Source: Nitrospira sp.
GTDB taxonomy: Bacteria; Nitrospirota; Nitrospiria; Nitrospirales; Nitrospiraceae
Direction of reading: 5' to 3'
DNA: 64,000 nt
NCBI GenBank assembly: GCA_029194675.1
Contig: JARFXP010000003.1
Span: forward strand, 372,001 to 436,000
Part shown: piece by piece, positions 47,778 to 55,299 of the stretch
Position numbering within the stretch: position 1 is the first letter of the stretch
Layout of the letters: every line of letters starts with the position of its first letter
The notes under the pieces: model-generated
The model's database searches: none
What the model saw: only the letters and a program-made list of their open reading frames with translations
Told to the model about the DNA's origin: nothing
Position numbers and translations under genes: made by a program

Positions 47778-49043
47778 TTGTACCGCAAGCTCATTCTCGA
47801 TAACGGAATTCGTCTGGTCACTGAGCGCATTCCGACCCTTAAATCCGTGACGGTCGGTATCTGGGTCAATACGGGCTCTCGTGATGAAAGTCCCGCAGAG
47901 GCCGGGTATTCGCACTTCATTGAACACATGTTCTTCAAGGGGACGGTTGCTCGTTCGGCCACGGAGATCTCCCGTGAAATCGACGCGTTGGGAGGCGAGA
48001 TGAACGCCTTCACGACACGTGAAACGACGACGTTCTACGTCAAGGTCTTGGATCAGCACTTGCCCCAGGCGTTGGATCTGCTTTCGGATCTGTTCCTTCG
48101 ATCTCGTCTTGGCCGGAACGAAATTCAGAAAGAGAAACAGGTGGTGCTTGAAGAAGTCCGTATGGTTCAAGATGACCCGGAGGATCTGGTCCAGGAACTT
48201 CATACCAAGTTGGTGATGGGGCGACATCCCTTGAGTCGGCCGATCTTGGGGCGAGAATCAACCATCGTCCGGATCAGCCGATCGAATCTTCTCGACTATA
48301 TCGACGCCCATTACCGCCCGGAAGAAATCGTGGTGGCGGTCGCGGGGAATTTCGATCAATATCAGCTTGAAAAAACAATGGCTCGCACCTTTGGTGGATA
48401 TCACAAGTCCTCAAGCAGCATTCCTTGCAAACGGTGGCCTCCTGAACTCCAGGGTGGCGTGATGATGAAACAGAAGCCGTTGGAACAGGTTCACATCTGT
48501 GTGGGATTCGAGGGCGTTGCAGCGGGTCATAAGGACCGCTATGCGGTCTATGCCCTGAACGCGGTGCTCGGCGGCAGCGTCAGTTCTCGGCTTTTTCAAG
48601 AGGTCCGAGAGAAACGCGGCTTGTCCTATTCGATCTACTCATTTCTGTCCGGCTATTCCGATGGCGGCACCATTACGGTCTACGTTGGAATTCGGGCACG
48701 AGAGGTTGAGCGGGTCCTGGATTTGGTCTGCCGTGAAATTCGAAAACTGGCCAGGCATGGTATCGATGGTCACGAACTCAAACGCACGAAGGATCAAATG
48801 AAAGGCAGTCTCATGCTGAGTTTGGAAAGCTCACATAGTCGGATGAACAAGCTTGCCAAGGATGAGCTGATTGCCGGAACCCATACGACGTTGGAGGATC
48901 TGACGATGGAGATCGACGGCGTGACCGAGCAGCAAGTATTTCAAACCGCACAGAGCCTGTTCGTCGAGGACAGCATCGCGTTGACCGGATTGGGCCCTCT
49001 TTCTTCACGGCAAGTGCGGGAGTTGAGCGCAAACTTTTCGTAA
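47778..49043 (+). CDS. M16-family zinc protease
   Basis: 421 residues from a TTG three bases after pnp, so translation is probably coupled. The inverse zincin motif is HFIEHMFFKGT (His-x-x-Glu-His) with the downstream Glu in EEVRMVQDDPEDLVQELHTK. A second M16-type domain holds the R/Y pair region (FQEVREKRGLSYSIYSFLSG). Such pitrilysin-like proteases, often beside pnp, process peptides; substrate unknown. Confidence 0.92.
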   Translation: MYRKLILDNGIRLVTERIPTLKSVTVGIWVNTGSRDESPAEAGYSHFIEHMFFKGTVARSATEISREIDALGGEMNAFTTRETTTFYVKVLDQHLPQALDLLSDLFLRSRLGRNEIQKEKQVVLEEVRMVQDDPEDLVQELHTKLVMGRHPLSRPILGRESTIVRISRSNLLDYIDAHYRPEEIVVAVAGNFDQYQLEKTMARTFGGYHKSSSSIPCKRWPPELQGGVMMKQKPLEQVHICVGFEGVAAGHKDRYAVYALNAVLGGSVSSRLFQEVREKRGLSYSIYSFLSGYSDGGTITVYVGIRAREVERVLDLVCREIRKLARHGIDGHELKRTKDQMKGSLMLSLESSHSRMNKLAKDELIAGTHTTLEDLTMEIDGVTEQQVFQTAQSLFVEDSIALTGLGPLSSRQVRELSANFS

Positions 49044-49147
49044 CCGTCGTTGATGCAGTTGAGACCAATTCATGGAAATCTCACGACGGATTCTTCATTG
49101 ACATCCTGACGCAAGTTTCTTTACATTAGAATTCAGCAAACATTTCC

Positions 49148-49285
49148 TTGACAGGACATCGCTGTTTCAGTACCGTTCCGGTACCGGTTGGACAGTTTCC
49201 CGTTCGTGTTGCGGTGGAGGCTATTGAAGAACGTAAATTCCCAAAAAGCTTTGCACAAGCTTTGATTGAGCGACTTCAGAAGTGA
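49148..49285 (+). CDS. Possible small protein or gene remnant of about 45 residues
   Basis: A frame from TTG 49148 to TGA 49285 encodes VPVPVGQFPVRVAVEAIEER followed by KFPKSFAQALIERLQK, a protein-like sequence with a basic amphipathic end. There is no ribosome site and no recognised family. It could be the tail of a lost gene. Confidence 0.25.
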   Translation: MTGHRCFSTVPVPVGQFPVRVAVEAIEERKFPKSFAQALIERLQK

Positions 49286-49341
49286 GGACGGATAACGTCT
49301 CAGGATATCGGGCTCAAATTTGATGCAAGGAGGGATAACGT

Positions 49342-49851
49342 ATGAAAAGGGCTGTCATTCTAGCTGCCGTGACGGTGTTTTCGGGATTCGGCTTGCTAGC
49401 GGCCGGGATCTCCCTAGCTGCCGACATAGAGCATTTAGGCCTCGCTGATGCGGTGGTTGGGGGAAAACCGCTGAAGGCCGAAACCGCTGCCAAGACGCTG
49501 CAAGGTCGTGTCTGGTCGCAGTGGGCGGATAACCCGGACGGAGAACTCCTGTTCGGGATTCAATATTGGAATACTGGAGAGCCGGGATCCGGCACACCTG
49601 CGGGCCGATCATCGACGACGTTTGACGTGAAGCCGCCTGATCCATTGTTCAGTTGTTGCGCTTGGGGTTTTACCGGAGGTAGTGAGAAAAATTCTACCTA
49701 TTCAGGCTGGTATACCGCCACGACGGTCCGTCTTATGGTCAAAGATAAGGCCCTGATGGATCAAATCATCAAGGCCTCTCAAGAATTGGTCGCCATGGAG
49801 ATCACGCTGGACGGCAGAACCATCACCGGCTTCAAGGTGATCAAGGACTAG
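49342..49851 (+). CDS. Exported protein of unknown function
   Basis: 169 residues, with AAGGAGG well placed before the ATG and a signal peptide (VILAAVTVFSGFGLLAAGISLAA). The mature part has a Cys-Cys pair (FSCCAWGFTGG) and beta-rich sequence ending EITLDGRTITGFKVIKD. It shares the short phrase TLQGRV with the next gene, which also encodes an exported protein; the pair lies 42 bases apart and is probably one operon. Family not recognised. Confidence 0.78.
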   Translation: MKRAVILAAVTVFSGFGLLAAGISLAADIEHLGLADAVVGGKPLKAETAAKTLQGRVWSQWADNPDGELLFGIQYWNTGEPGSGTPAGRSSTTFDVKPPDPLFSCCAWGFTGGSEKNSTYSGWYTATTVRLMVKDKALMDQIIKASQELVAMEITLDGRTITGFKVIKD

Positions 49852-49893
49852 TCACTGTCAATGTCGAAGATGTTGTTGAAGGAGGACTCGATC

Positions 49894-50556
49894 ATGATCT
49901 TGCAGAAGCGAGGTGCAGCCGTTCTGGCAGCCGTTGCGCTCGTCGTCGGTATGGGTTCGACTGCCTCGGCCATTGAATCATTTCAAGAGCGATTCGAGTG
50001 GGGCGATATGAGCAAACCGACCACACTTCAAGGTCGGGTGATCGTGCTTGATCCATATGATGAAGCGGTGTGGATCAACATCGCCGTATTCGGCGGGAAT
50101 GCCGAGAGCGGCTTGTTCTGGCAAAAAGTTCATCCGGGTAAAAATGTGAAGTTCTATGCCGATAAGTCCGCCTGGCAAGAGTTGAAGAAGATGGGCCGGT
50201 CTCATGCCGGACCGGCAGCAGCAAAAGAAGTTCCTCCAGGCAGCACGACCGACTTGATTGAATTCGTTGTCACAGAGATTGAACAGAATCATCGGGTGAT
50301 TTCATCCGTGAAGAAGATTCCTGAGGTGTCTGGTTCAATGGGTAAGCCTGTGAGCATGTCCGGGCTTCGTCTCAAGGATTGTACCGGGAAGAGTGAATAC
50401 GATAAGGCTTGCGCAGCAGCCAAGCAAGATCTCAACTCTTCGCCGGTTTCTCCCGATGGGAGTAACGTCGGTATGCAATACGATGTGATGCTTCCAGGAG
50501 GAAAAACTCTCGGCGGTCTCGTTCCATGGACCGCACAGTATAATCGTCCGCACTGA
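49894..50556 (+). CDS. Exported protein of unknown function
   Basis: 220 residues from ATG 49894; AGGAGG lies eight bases upstream, favouring it over ATG 49861. A signal peptide (RGAAVLAAVALVVGMGSTASA) is followed by an acidic/aromatic mature domain (FQERFEWGDMSKPTTLQGRV, AVFGGNAESGLFWQKVHPGK), possibly beta-rich, and a C-terminal part with two cysteines (LKDCTGKSEYDKACAAAKQD). No family recognised. A strong terminator follows. Confidence 0.78.
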   Translation: MILQKRGAAVLAAVALVVGMGSTASAIESFQERFEWGDMSKPTTLQGRVIVLDPYDEAVWINIAVFGGNAESGLFWQKVHPGKNVKFYADKSAWQELKKMGRSHAGPAAAKEVPPGSTTDLIEFVVTEIEQNHRVISSVKKIPEVSGSMGKPVSMSGLRLKDCTGKSEYDKACAAAKQDLNSSPVSPDGSNVGMQYDVMLPGGKTLGGLVPWTAQYNRPH

Positions 50557-50572
50557 AGGCTATCCCAGGTGC

Positions 50573-50613
50573 AAACGGGCGGCCTCCCGAAAGGGACGCC
50601 GCCCGTTTTATTT
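50573..50613 (+). terminator. Rho-independent terminator of the two exported-protein genes
   Basis: AAACGGGCGGC and GCCGCCCGTTT form an 11-base stem enclosing a CTCCCGAAAGGGAC loop, followed by TTATTTT. It lies about 20 bases after the stop codon. Confidence 0.88.
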
Positions 50614-50710
50614 TCACCGGCCTACGCAGGAAGCCATGCCGTCATGCAGTGCGCAGACTAGCATGGAATGTCCTACCTATGGTATCTCTACGGATACAGT
50701 TCTGTATCTA

Positions 50711-50846
50711 GCAGGCTGCGGAAAAACCCTCCGTTCATCCTTACGAGAGCCTCAGGACGAACGGAGCGGTCATTGAATATACTGAGGTTTTCCGTTCGTG
50801 CTGAGCCTGTCGAAGCACAGAAATCGAGTTTTTCCGCAGCCTGTTA
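50711..50846. repeat. Intergenic inverted-repeat element, copy D (different type)
   Basis: AGCAGGCTGCGGAAAAA at the left and TTTTTCCGCAGCCTGTT at the right are 16-17 base inverted ends. The interior includes an imperfect hairpin with CGTTCGTGCTGAGCCTGTCG. It resembles the A-C elements in size and style (ends with a run of A after a G/C core), but differs in sequence. No coding capacity. Confidence 0.7.
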
Positions 50847-50952
50847 GTTCGATACCGATCATGGCGATCACCCTCCCCATCGCCGTTGACTCTACGTCAT
50901 CATCCTGTCTCCTTTCACTGTGTGGTCATGGACTTCGCCTAAGTCGCGCTAG

Positions 50953-51806
50953 GGCCTGTCATCAATTAAGCCATGTGATGGAGGCAGCGAGATAGATTGC
51001 GCCAAGGAAGTTGGCCGCGCGTTTGTCGTAGCGTGTAGCAATCGCGCGGAATTGTTTGAGTCTGGCAAAAAAGTTCTCGATCAGGTGCCGTGCCCTGTAC
51101 AGGGCTTTATCGTATGCTCGGGTGGTTGTTCTGTTGGATTTTGGCGGGATGACGATATTCTTGCCCGCTTGTTGCAACGGCTGGATTATCCGTTCATCGG
51201 CGTCAAACGCCTTGTCGGCGAGGATCGTGTCGGCGTCGATGCCGGGAAGAAGGGCATCGGCCCCATCAAGGTCATGCGCCTGGCCTGGTGTGAGATGAAA
51301 ACTCGTGGGATTGCCCAGCGCATCGCAGGTGGCGTGGATTTTCGTGGTCAATCCTCCTTTGCTGCGTCCGATCGCTTCCTGTTCGCGATGCCCCCTTTTG
51401 CGCCCGCACTGTGCTGGTGAGCACGGACGATCGTTGAATCGATCATGGCGTATCCGTTGTCGGGATCATCGGCCAGACGCTCGAACACCTGCTTCCAGAC
51501 ACCGCCCTTGCTCCAGCGCGTATGACGCGTGTGGATCACCCGGAAATCCCCGAACCGCTCCGGCAGATCCCGCCATGGGATCCCGGCACGGTAACGGTAC
51601 AAAACAGCCTCCACAAACAGTCGGTTGTCTTTCGCTGTCACACCCACTGCGCCTTCACGCCCTGGCAGCAGTTTCTCGATCTTCTCCCATTGGTCATCAC
51701 GCAACCCGTATCGTCTCACCATCCGCAGGCCCCTCCCTCGGCCTGTGGATGAGTGAATCACAACATTATGGCTCTGTGAACCCAGAAAATTAATTGATGA
51801 CACGCC
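50953..51806. mobile_element. IS5-family (IS427-like) insertion sequence
   Basis: 854 bases. Ends are GGCCTGTCATCAATTAA and the reverse complement GGCGTGTCATCAATTAA (one mismatch). Flanks are CTAG on the left and TTAG on the right, near-identical to the YTAR target duplication of IS5. It contains one transposase in two overlapping frames on the minus strand. It looks complete and perhaps still active. Confidence 0.85.
50962..51722 (-). CDS. IS5-family transposase, made by -1 frameshift
   Basis: orfA starts at ATG 51722 (GGAGGGG upstream) and ends at TGA 51348; orfB is open to 50962. Joining them by a -1 shift at the A4G5 run (minus-strand AAAAGGGGG, 51391-51399) gives a 253-residue DDE transposase: DUF4096-type N-terminal part (AVLYRYRAGIPWRDLPERFG), DDE Asp in MIDSTIVRAHQHSAG, Asp in ILADKAFDADE and Glu in ARHLIENFFARLKQF. 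This is the standard arrangement of the IS427 subgroup, so it is a programmed frameshift rather than a mutation. Confidence 0.88.
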
Positions 51807-51867
51807 TTAGTGCGTTCTGGTTTTTGCATGGCAGGTATTGGTATTGCTGCGGTTGTTAATAAGACCT

Positions 51868-54546
51868 ATGGCAACGATCTATCTCTCCTCCACCTACGAA
51901 GACCTCAAGGACTTCCGATCTGCGGTAGTGCATGCACTCCGCCAAAGCGAGTATCGCGTCATCGCCATGGAAGACTATGTGGCGACTGATCAGCGGCCGG
52001 CGGACAAATGCCTTCGGGATGTGGAGCAAGCCGATATCTATGTCGGGCTTTTTGCATTTCGCTATGGGTATGTTCCGCCATCTGAGCACAACAACCCAAA
52101 GGGCTTATCGATTACCGAATTGGAGCTTCGCCATGCACAGCATCATAAAAAACCTTGTTTGACGTTTCTCGCCGATCCAAAGGCGTCTGGGTTCCCAGCC
52201 ACCCTGATGGATGCGTTCACCGGCGATGGTGACGCTGGAAAGCACATCAAGCGGTTGCGTGACGAATTGGGTCGTGAGCAGACGGCGAGCTTCTTCTCAG
52301 CACCCTACCAGCTGGCGAGTCTGGTCCAGGCTGCGGTGGCAAGCTATCTGGCGGCGCACAGGACACCAGCATCATCGAGCACACCACAAACGCCGACTCC
52401 CACGGCCATCACCTGGGATATCAAGAAAAATGGCTCGCCTTATCCCGGACTGATGCACTTCACCCGCAAGTACGCGCCCGTGTTCTTTGGTCGCGAGGCG
52501 GAGATCCATGACGTTCTTGACCGGTTGCGATCTCCTGAGGGGCGCTTCCTGATCATCAGCGGGGCGTCGGGCACTGGGAAATCCTCCCTCGTGGACGCTG
52601 GTGTGTTGCCGAAAATTGAGACGACCGTAGCCAACGAAGGTCCTGGATATCACAGTGCGCGCATGGTGCCGAGTCGGGGTCGCCATCCCTTTGATGCACT
52701 GATGCGGCCGCTGCATGGGTATGCCGAGCAGGCGGGAGTAGATGCTTACACCGTGAGCGAACAACTGCTGAGCCAGCCCAATCATCTGCCACAGATTTTT
52801 GGAGAAATCGCGTCGAAATGTTTCAAGAATGCTGAACTCGTGTTGTTCCTTGATCAGATGGAAGAATTGTTTACAGGGCAGGATCGGGCACAATCCCATA
52901 GTTTTCTCTCAGCTCTTTATCGCACTACGCAGGATGCCCCCCTACGTATCATCGCGACGATCCGGAGTGATTTCTTGCACCATTGTCATGAACAGCCCGA
53001 TTTGTTGAGAATGCTCAACGGGCAAGGGCATATTGGGATTGGCCCCATTGATGCAGGCAGTGTTCGTGAAATGATTCTCAGACCGGCGCAATGTGCAGGG
53101 CTTTCTCTGTCGGAAAAGCTGGTCCGCCGTGTTACAGATGAAGCTGGCCACGAGCTGGGTAACTTACCGCTCTTAGCGTTTGCATTATGGCAGCTCTTCG
53201 ATAAACGAGCGGGGAAGGAACTGACTGAACGGGCCTACGATGAAATGGGCGGCCTTGCCGGTGCCATTAGCCAGCGGGCAGATCGGGTGATGACCGAATT
53301 AGGTGAGGAAGCAAGGAATGCCTTCGACAAAGTGTTCGCTCAGCTCGTACACCTTGAACGCGAGCGCCCGCCGACTCGTAGACGCGTGAGTCTCATGGTC
53401 TTCAGGTCAGACGCGCCCGCGAATCAACTGATCGAAACGCTGGCAGGCCCAAAATGCCGAATCCTGGTCAAAGGTGGTGAAGGGAGTGAGGCCATGGTTG
53501 AGGTTGCCCATGAAAAGCTGTTTTCAGCCTGGCCTAAGCTCAAAGACTGGATCGATAGTAGTAGTGCCGACTTGCGGCTGATTGATTATGTAGAGGAGGC
53601 AGCGCGACGATGGTACGAGACGGGCTGTCATCTCGAAGAAGTGTGGCGCAAAGAGAGGGCCGAAGCAGTCGAACGTGCGTTGACACGATTCAAGAGAATG
53701 CCTTCTGCTCAGCTGTATACAATGATCCACCCACAGAAGATGTTGATTGAGCGGCTCGATGATGCGGCACTGTCACATGAAGACCGTCTTCTGATCGGTC
53801 AAAAGTTGTGTGAGTTTGGCGACACGCGGGATGGGGTCGGTCTGAAGGATGGTCTACCTGACATCGTGTGGATCGATATCCCTGGAGGCAGCATTATATT
53901 GGAGGAGATCGACCAGGTGTTCGAGGTCAAAACCTTCCGGATCGCCAAATATCCCGTAACCAACCTGCAATTCGAGGCGTTTATCAGTGCACAGGATGGC
54001 TACCGAAATAAGCAATGGTGGAATAACATCGAACCGAGCGAGAAGGCTCGTGTGACGACATGGAAGGAGACCAATGCACCGCGAGAGACCGTCTCCTGGT
54101 ATGAAGCCGTCGCCTTTTGCCGGTGGCTCAGTGCTAAGACCGGCAAGAGTATTCATCTTCCAACGGAGTGGGAATGGCAGCAGGCCGCAACAGGCGGAGA
54201 TCCGCAGCGTAAGTACCCGTGGGAAGGTGGATGGGATGGGTTTCGCTGTAATAGCTGGGACAGCCGACTGAGCCGGACGACAGCTGTGGGCATATACCCA
54301 GCTGGAGCTACAACACAGGGTATTTACGACATGGCTGGAAACGTGTGGGAATGGTGCCAGAATAAGTACGAGAATCCCGAAGGTCCGGAGGCGGTACGTA
54401 TTGACAAGGGCGGCGAGCGCGTGCTGCGTGGCGGTTCCTGGGACAGCAGACCGGAGTACCTCCTTGCGTCGTACCGGGATGACAGGGACGATGTTGTTGC
54501 CCGAGGCGGCGGCCTTGGCTTTCGGCTCGTCCAGGACATTCCCTAA
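51868..54546 (+). CDS. DUF4062 - STAND ATPase - FGE/sulfatase-modifying-factor fusion
   Basis: 892 residues from ATG 51868 (MATIYLSSTYEDLKDFRSAV); an upstream ATG at 51838 is less likely. Residues 1-~90 are DUF4062, a TIR-like Rossmann domain. A STAND-type ATPase begins near residue 220 with Walker A ISGASGTGKSSLVDAG, Walker B LVLFLDQMEELFTG and sensor RIIATIRSDFLHHC; helical repeats follow. From about 665 to the end is an FGE-type (C-type lectin-like) domain: RIAKYPVTNLQFEAF, LPTEWEWQQAATGG, MAGNVWEWCQN and a tail RVLRGGSWDSRPEYLLASYR...GFRLVQD. Such fusions occur in biological-conflict proteins. The tail resembles the variable region of diversity-generating retroelement targets, but no reverse transcriptase is in the window. 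Confidence 0.85.
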   Translation: MATIYLSSTYEDLKDFRSAVVHALRQSEYRVIAMEDYVATDQRPADKCLRDVEQADIYVGLFAFRYGYVPPSEHNNPKGLSITELELRHAQHHKKPCLTFLADPKASGFPATLMDAFTGDGDAGKHIKRLRDELGREQTASFFSAPYQLASLVQAAVASYLAAHRTPASSSTPQTPTPTAITWDIKKNGSPYPGLMHFTRKYAPVFFGREAEIHDVLDRLRSPEGRFLIISGASGTGKSSLVDAGVLPKIETTVANEGPGYHSARMVPSRGRHPFDALMRPLHGYAEQAGVDAYTVSEQLLSQPNHLPQIFGEIASKCFKNAELVLFLDQMEELFTGQDRAQSHSFLSALYRTTQDAPLRIIATIRSDFLHHCHEQPDLLRMLNGQGHIGIGPIDAGSVREMILRPAQCAGLSLSEKLVRRVTDEAGHELGNLPLLAFALWQLFDKRAGKELTERAYDEMGGLAGAISQRADRVMTELGEEARNAFDKVFAQLVHLERERPPTRRRVSLMVFRSDAPANQLIETLAGPKCRILVKGGEGSEAMVEVAHEKLFSAWPKLKDWIDSSSADLRLIDYVEEAARRWYETGCHLEEVWRKERAEAVERALTRFKRMPSAQLYTMIHPQKMLIERLDDAALSHEDRLLIGQKLCEFGDTRDGVGLKDGLPDIVWIDIPGGSIILEEIDQVFEVKTFRIAKYPVTNLQFEAFISAQDGYRNKQWWNNIEPSEKARVTTWKETNAPRETVSWYEAVAFCRWLSAKTGKSIHLPTEWEWQQAATGGDPQRKYPWEGGWDGFRCNSWDSRLSRTTAVGIYPAGATTQGIYDMAGNVWEWCQNKYENPEGPEAVRIDKGGERVLRGGSWDSRPEYLLASYRDDRDDVVARGGGLGFRLVQDIP

Positions 54547-54695
54547 CACTTACACTTTGCGCTTTGACCCTTTGCCTCCGATTCCGCCGGGCGAGTGCAG
54601 TTTTCAAGTTTATCGTCCTAATCCATTCGCCCCGAGCTCGTCGGCAAGCTCAGAGCAGGCATGTCGAAGGGGGGACGGGTTCTGAGAGATGCGGT

Positions 54696-55043
54696 TTACG
54701 GCTGCAAGGCGAGCGTGATGCGGATCGCCTCTTCGACGGTAGCCAGCTCTTCTTGGCTCAATGTGTCGATTCTCGATTGCAATCGTGATTTATCCAAGGA
54801 TCGGATCTGGTCGCCCAATACACGAGCCGGCCTGCCGTTGACGACAACCATGGCTTCACCTGGATACAAGGAATCGACATGGCTGGTCAGCGGCAGGACC
54901 ACCACGCGAGAGCCGAAGGTGTTGCAGGAATTGTTCGAAACGATCACCGCGGGTCTGGTCTTCTTGATTTCGGACCCAACCGTAGGATCCAACGCAACCC
55001 AGTAGACATCCCCTCGACGGGGTGGCTTCCTCAGTTTGGCCAC
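54696..55043 (-). CDS. MazF/PemK-type toxin
   Basis: 115 residues. RRGDVYWVALDPTVGSEIKK followed by TRPAVIVSNNSCN is the classic start of MazF/PemK mRNA interferases; VVVLPLTSH continues the fold. It cleaves mRNA at short sites when free. Its start overlaps the antitoxin by 13 bases, typical of a co-regulated toxin-antitoxin pair with antitoxin first. Confidence 0.92.
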   Translation of the reverse strand: MAKLRKPPRRGDVYWVALDPTVGSEIKKTRPAVIVSNNSCNTFGSRVVVLPLTSHVDSLYPGEAMVVVNGRPARVLGDQIRSLDKSRLQSRIDTLSQEELATVEEAIRITLALQP

Positions 55044-55258
55044 CCTTCGCCCTCCGTGCTCTGCCAGTCATCCCCCAGGTCTTTCCGCCAGCGTTCTTTC
55101 CGGGCGGCACGGTAGGCTTCGTCAAGGGCCTTCTTGTCCGGATGAAGTTTCGCTCGAACGGCGGAGGAGATGAACGCACTGAGCTTCTTCGGAGGCACTT
55201 CCTTCTTGAGCCTCGCGTAAATATCCTCATCCATCGTGATGTTCAATCGGACAGCCAT
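55031..55258 (-). CDS. Antitoxin of the MazF/PemK pair (ribbon-helix-helix type)
   Basis: 75 residues from ATG 55258, with AGGAGG upstream. VRLNITMDEDIYARLKKEVP and SAFISSAVRAKL fit a ribbon-helix-helix DNA-binding domain; the C-terminal half (ARKERWRKDLGDDWQSTEGE) should wrap the toxin. It probably represses its own operon together with the toxin. Confidence 0.85.
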   Translation of the reverse strand: MAVRLNITMDEDIYARLKKEVPPKKLSAFISSAVRAKLHPDKKALDEAYRAARKERWRKDLGDDWQSTEGEGWPN

Positions 55259-55299
55259 CGGTCCTCCTGCTAAGGCAATGCTGTATTGTATACAGGATG

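Noticed and set aside
54550-54700. Region after the FGE tail as a possible retroelement template repeat.
   Set aside because: No second copy of the tail with adenines at the variable codons is seen here, and no reverse transcriptase lies in the window.
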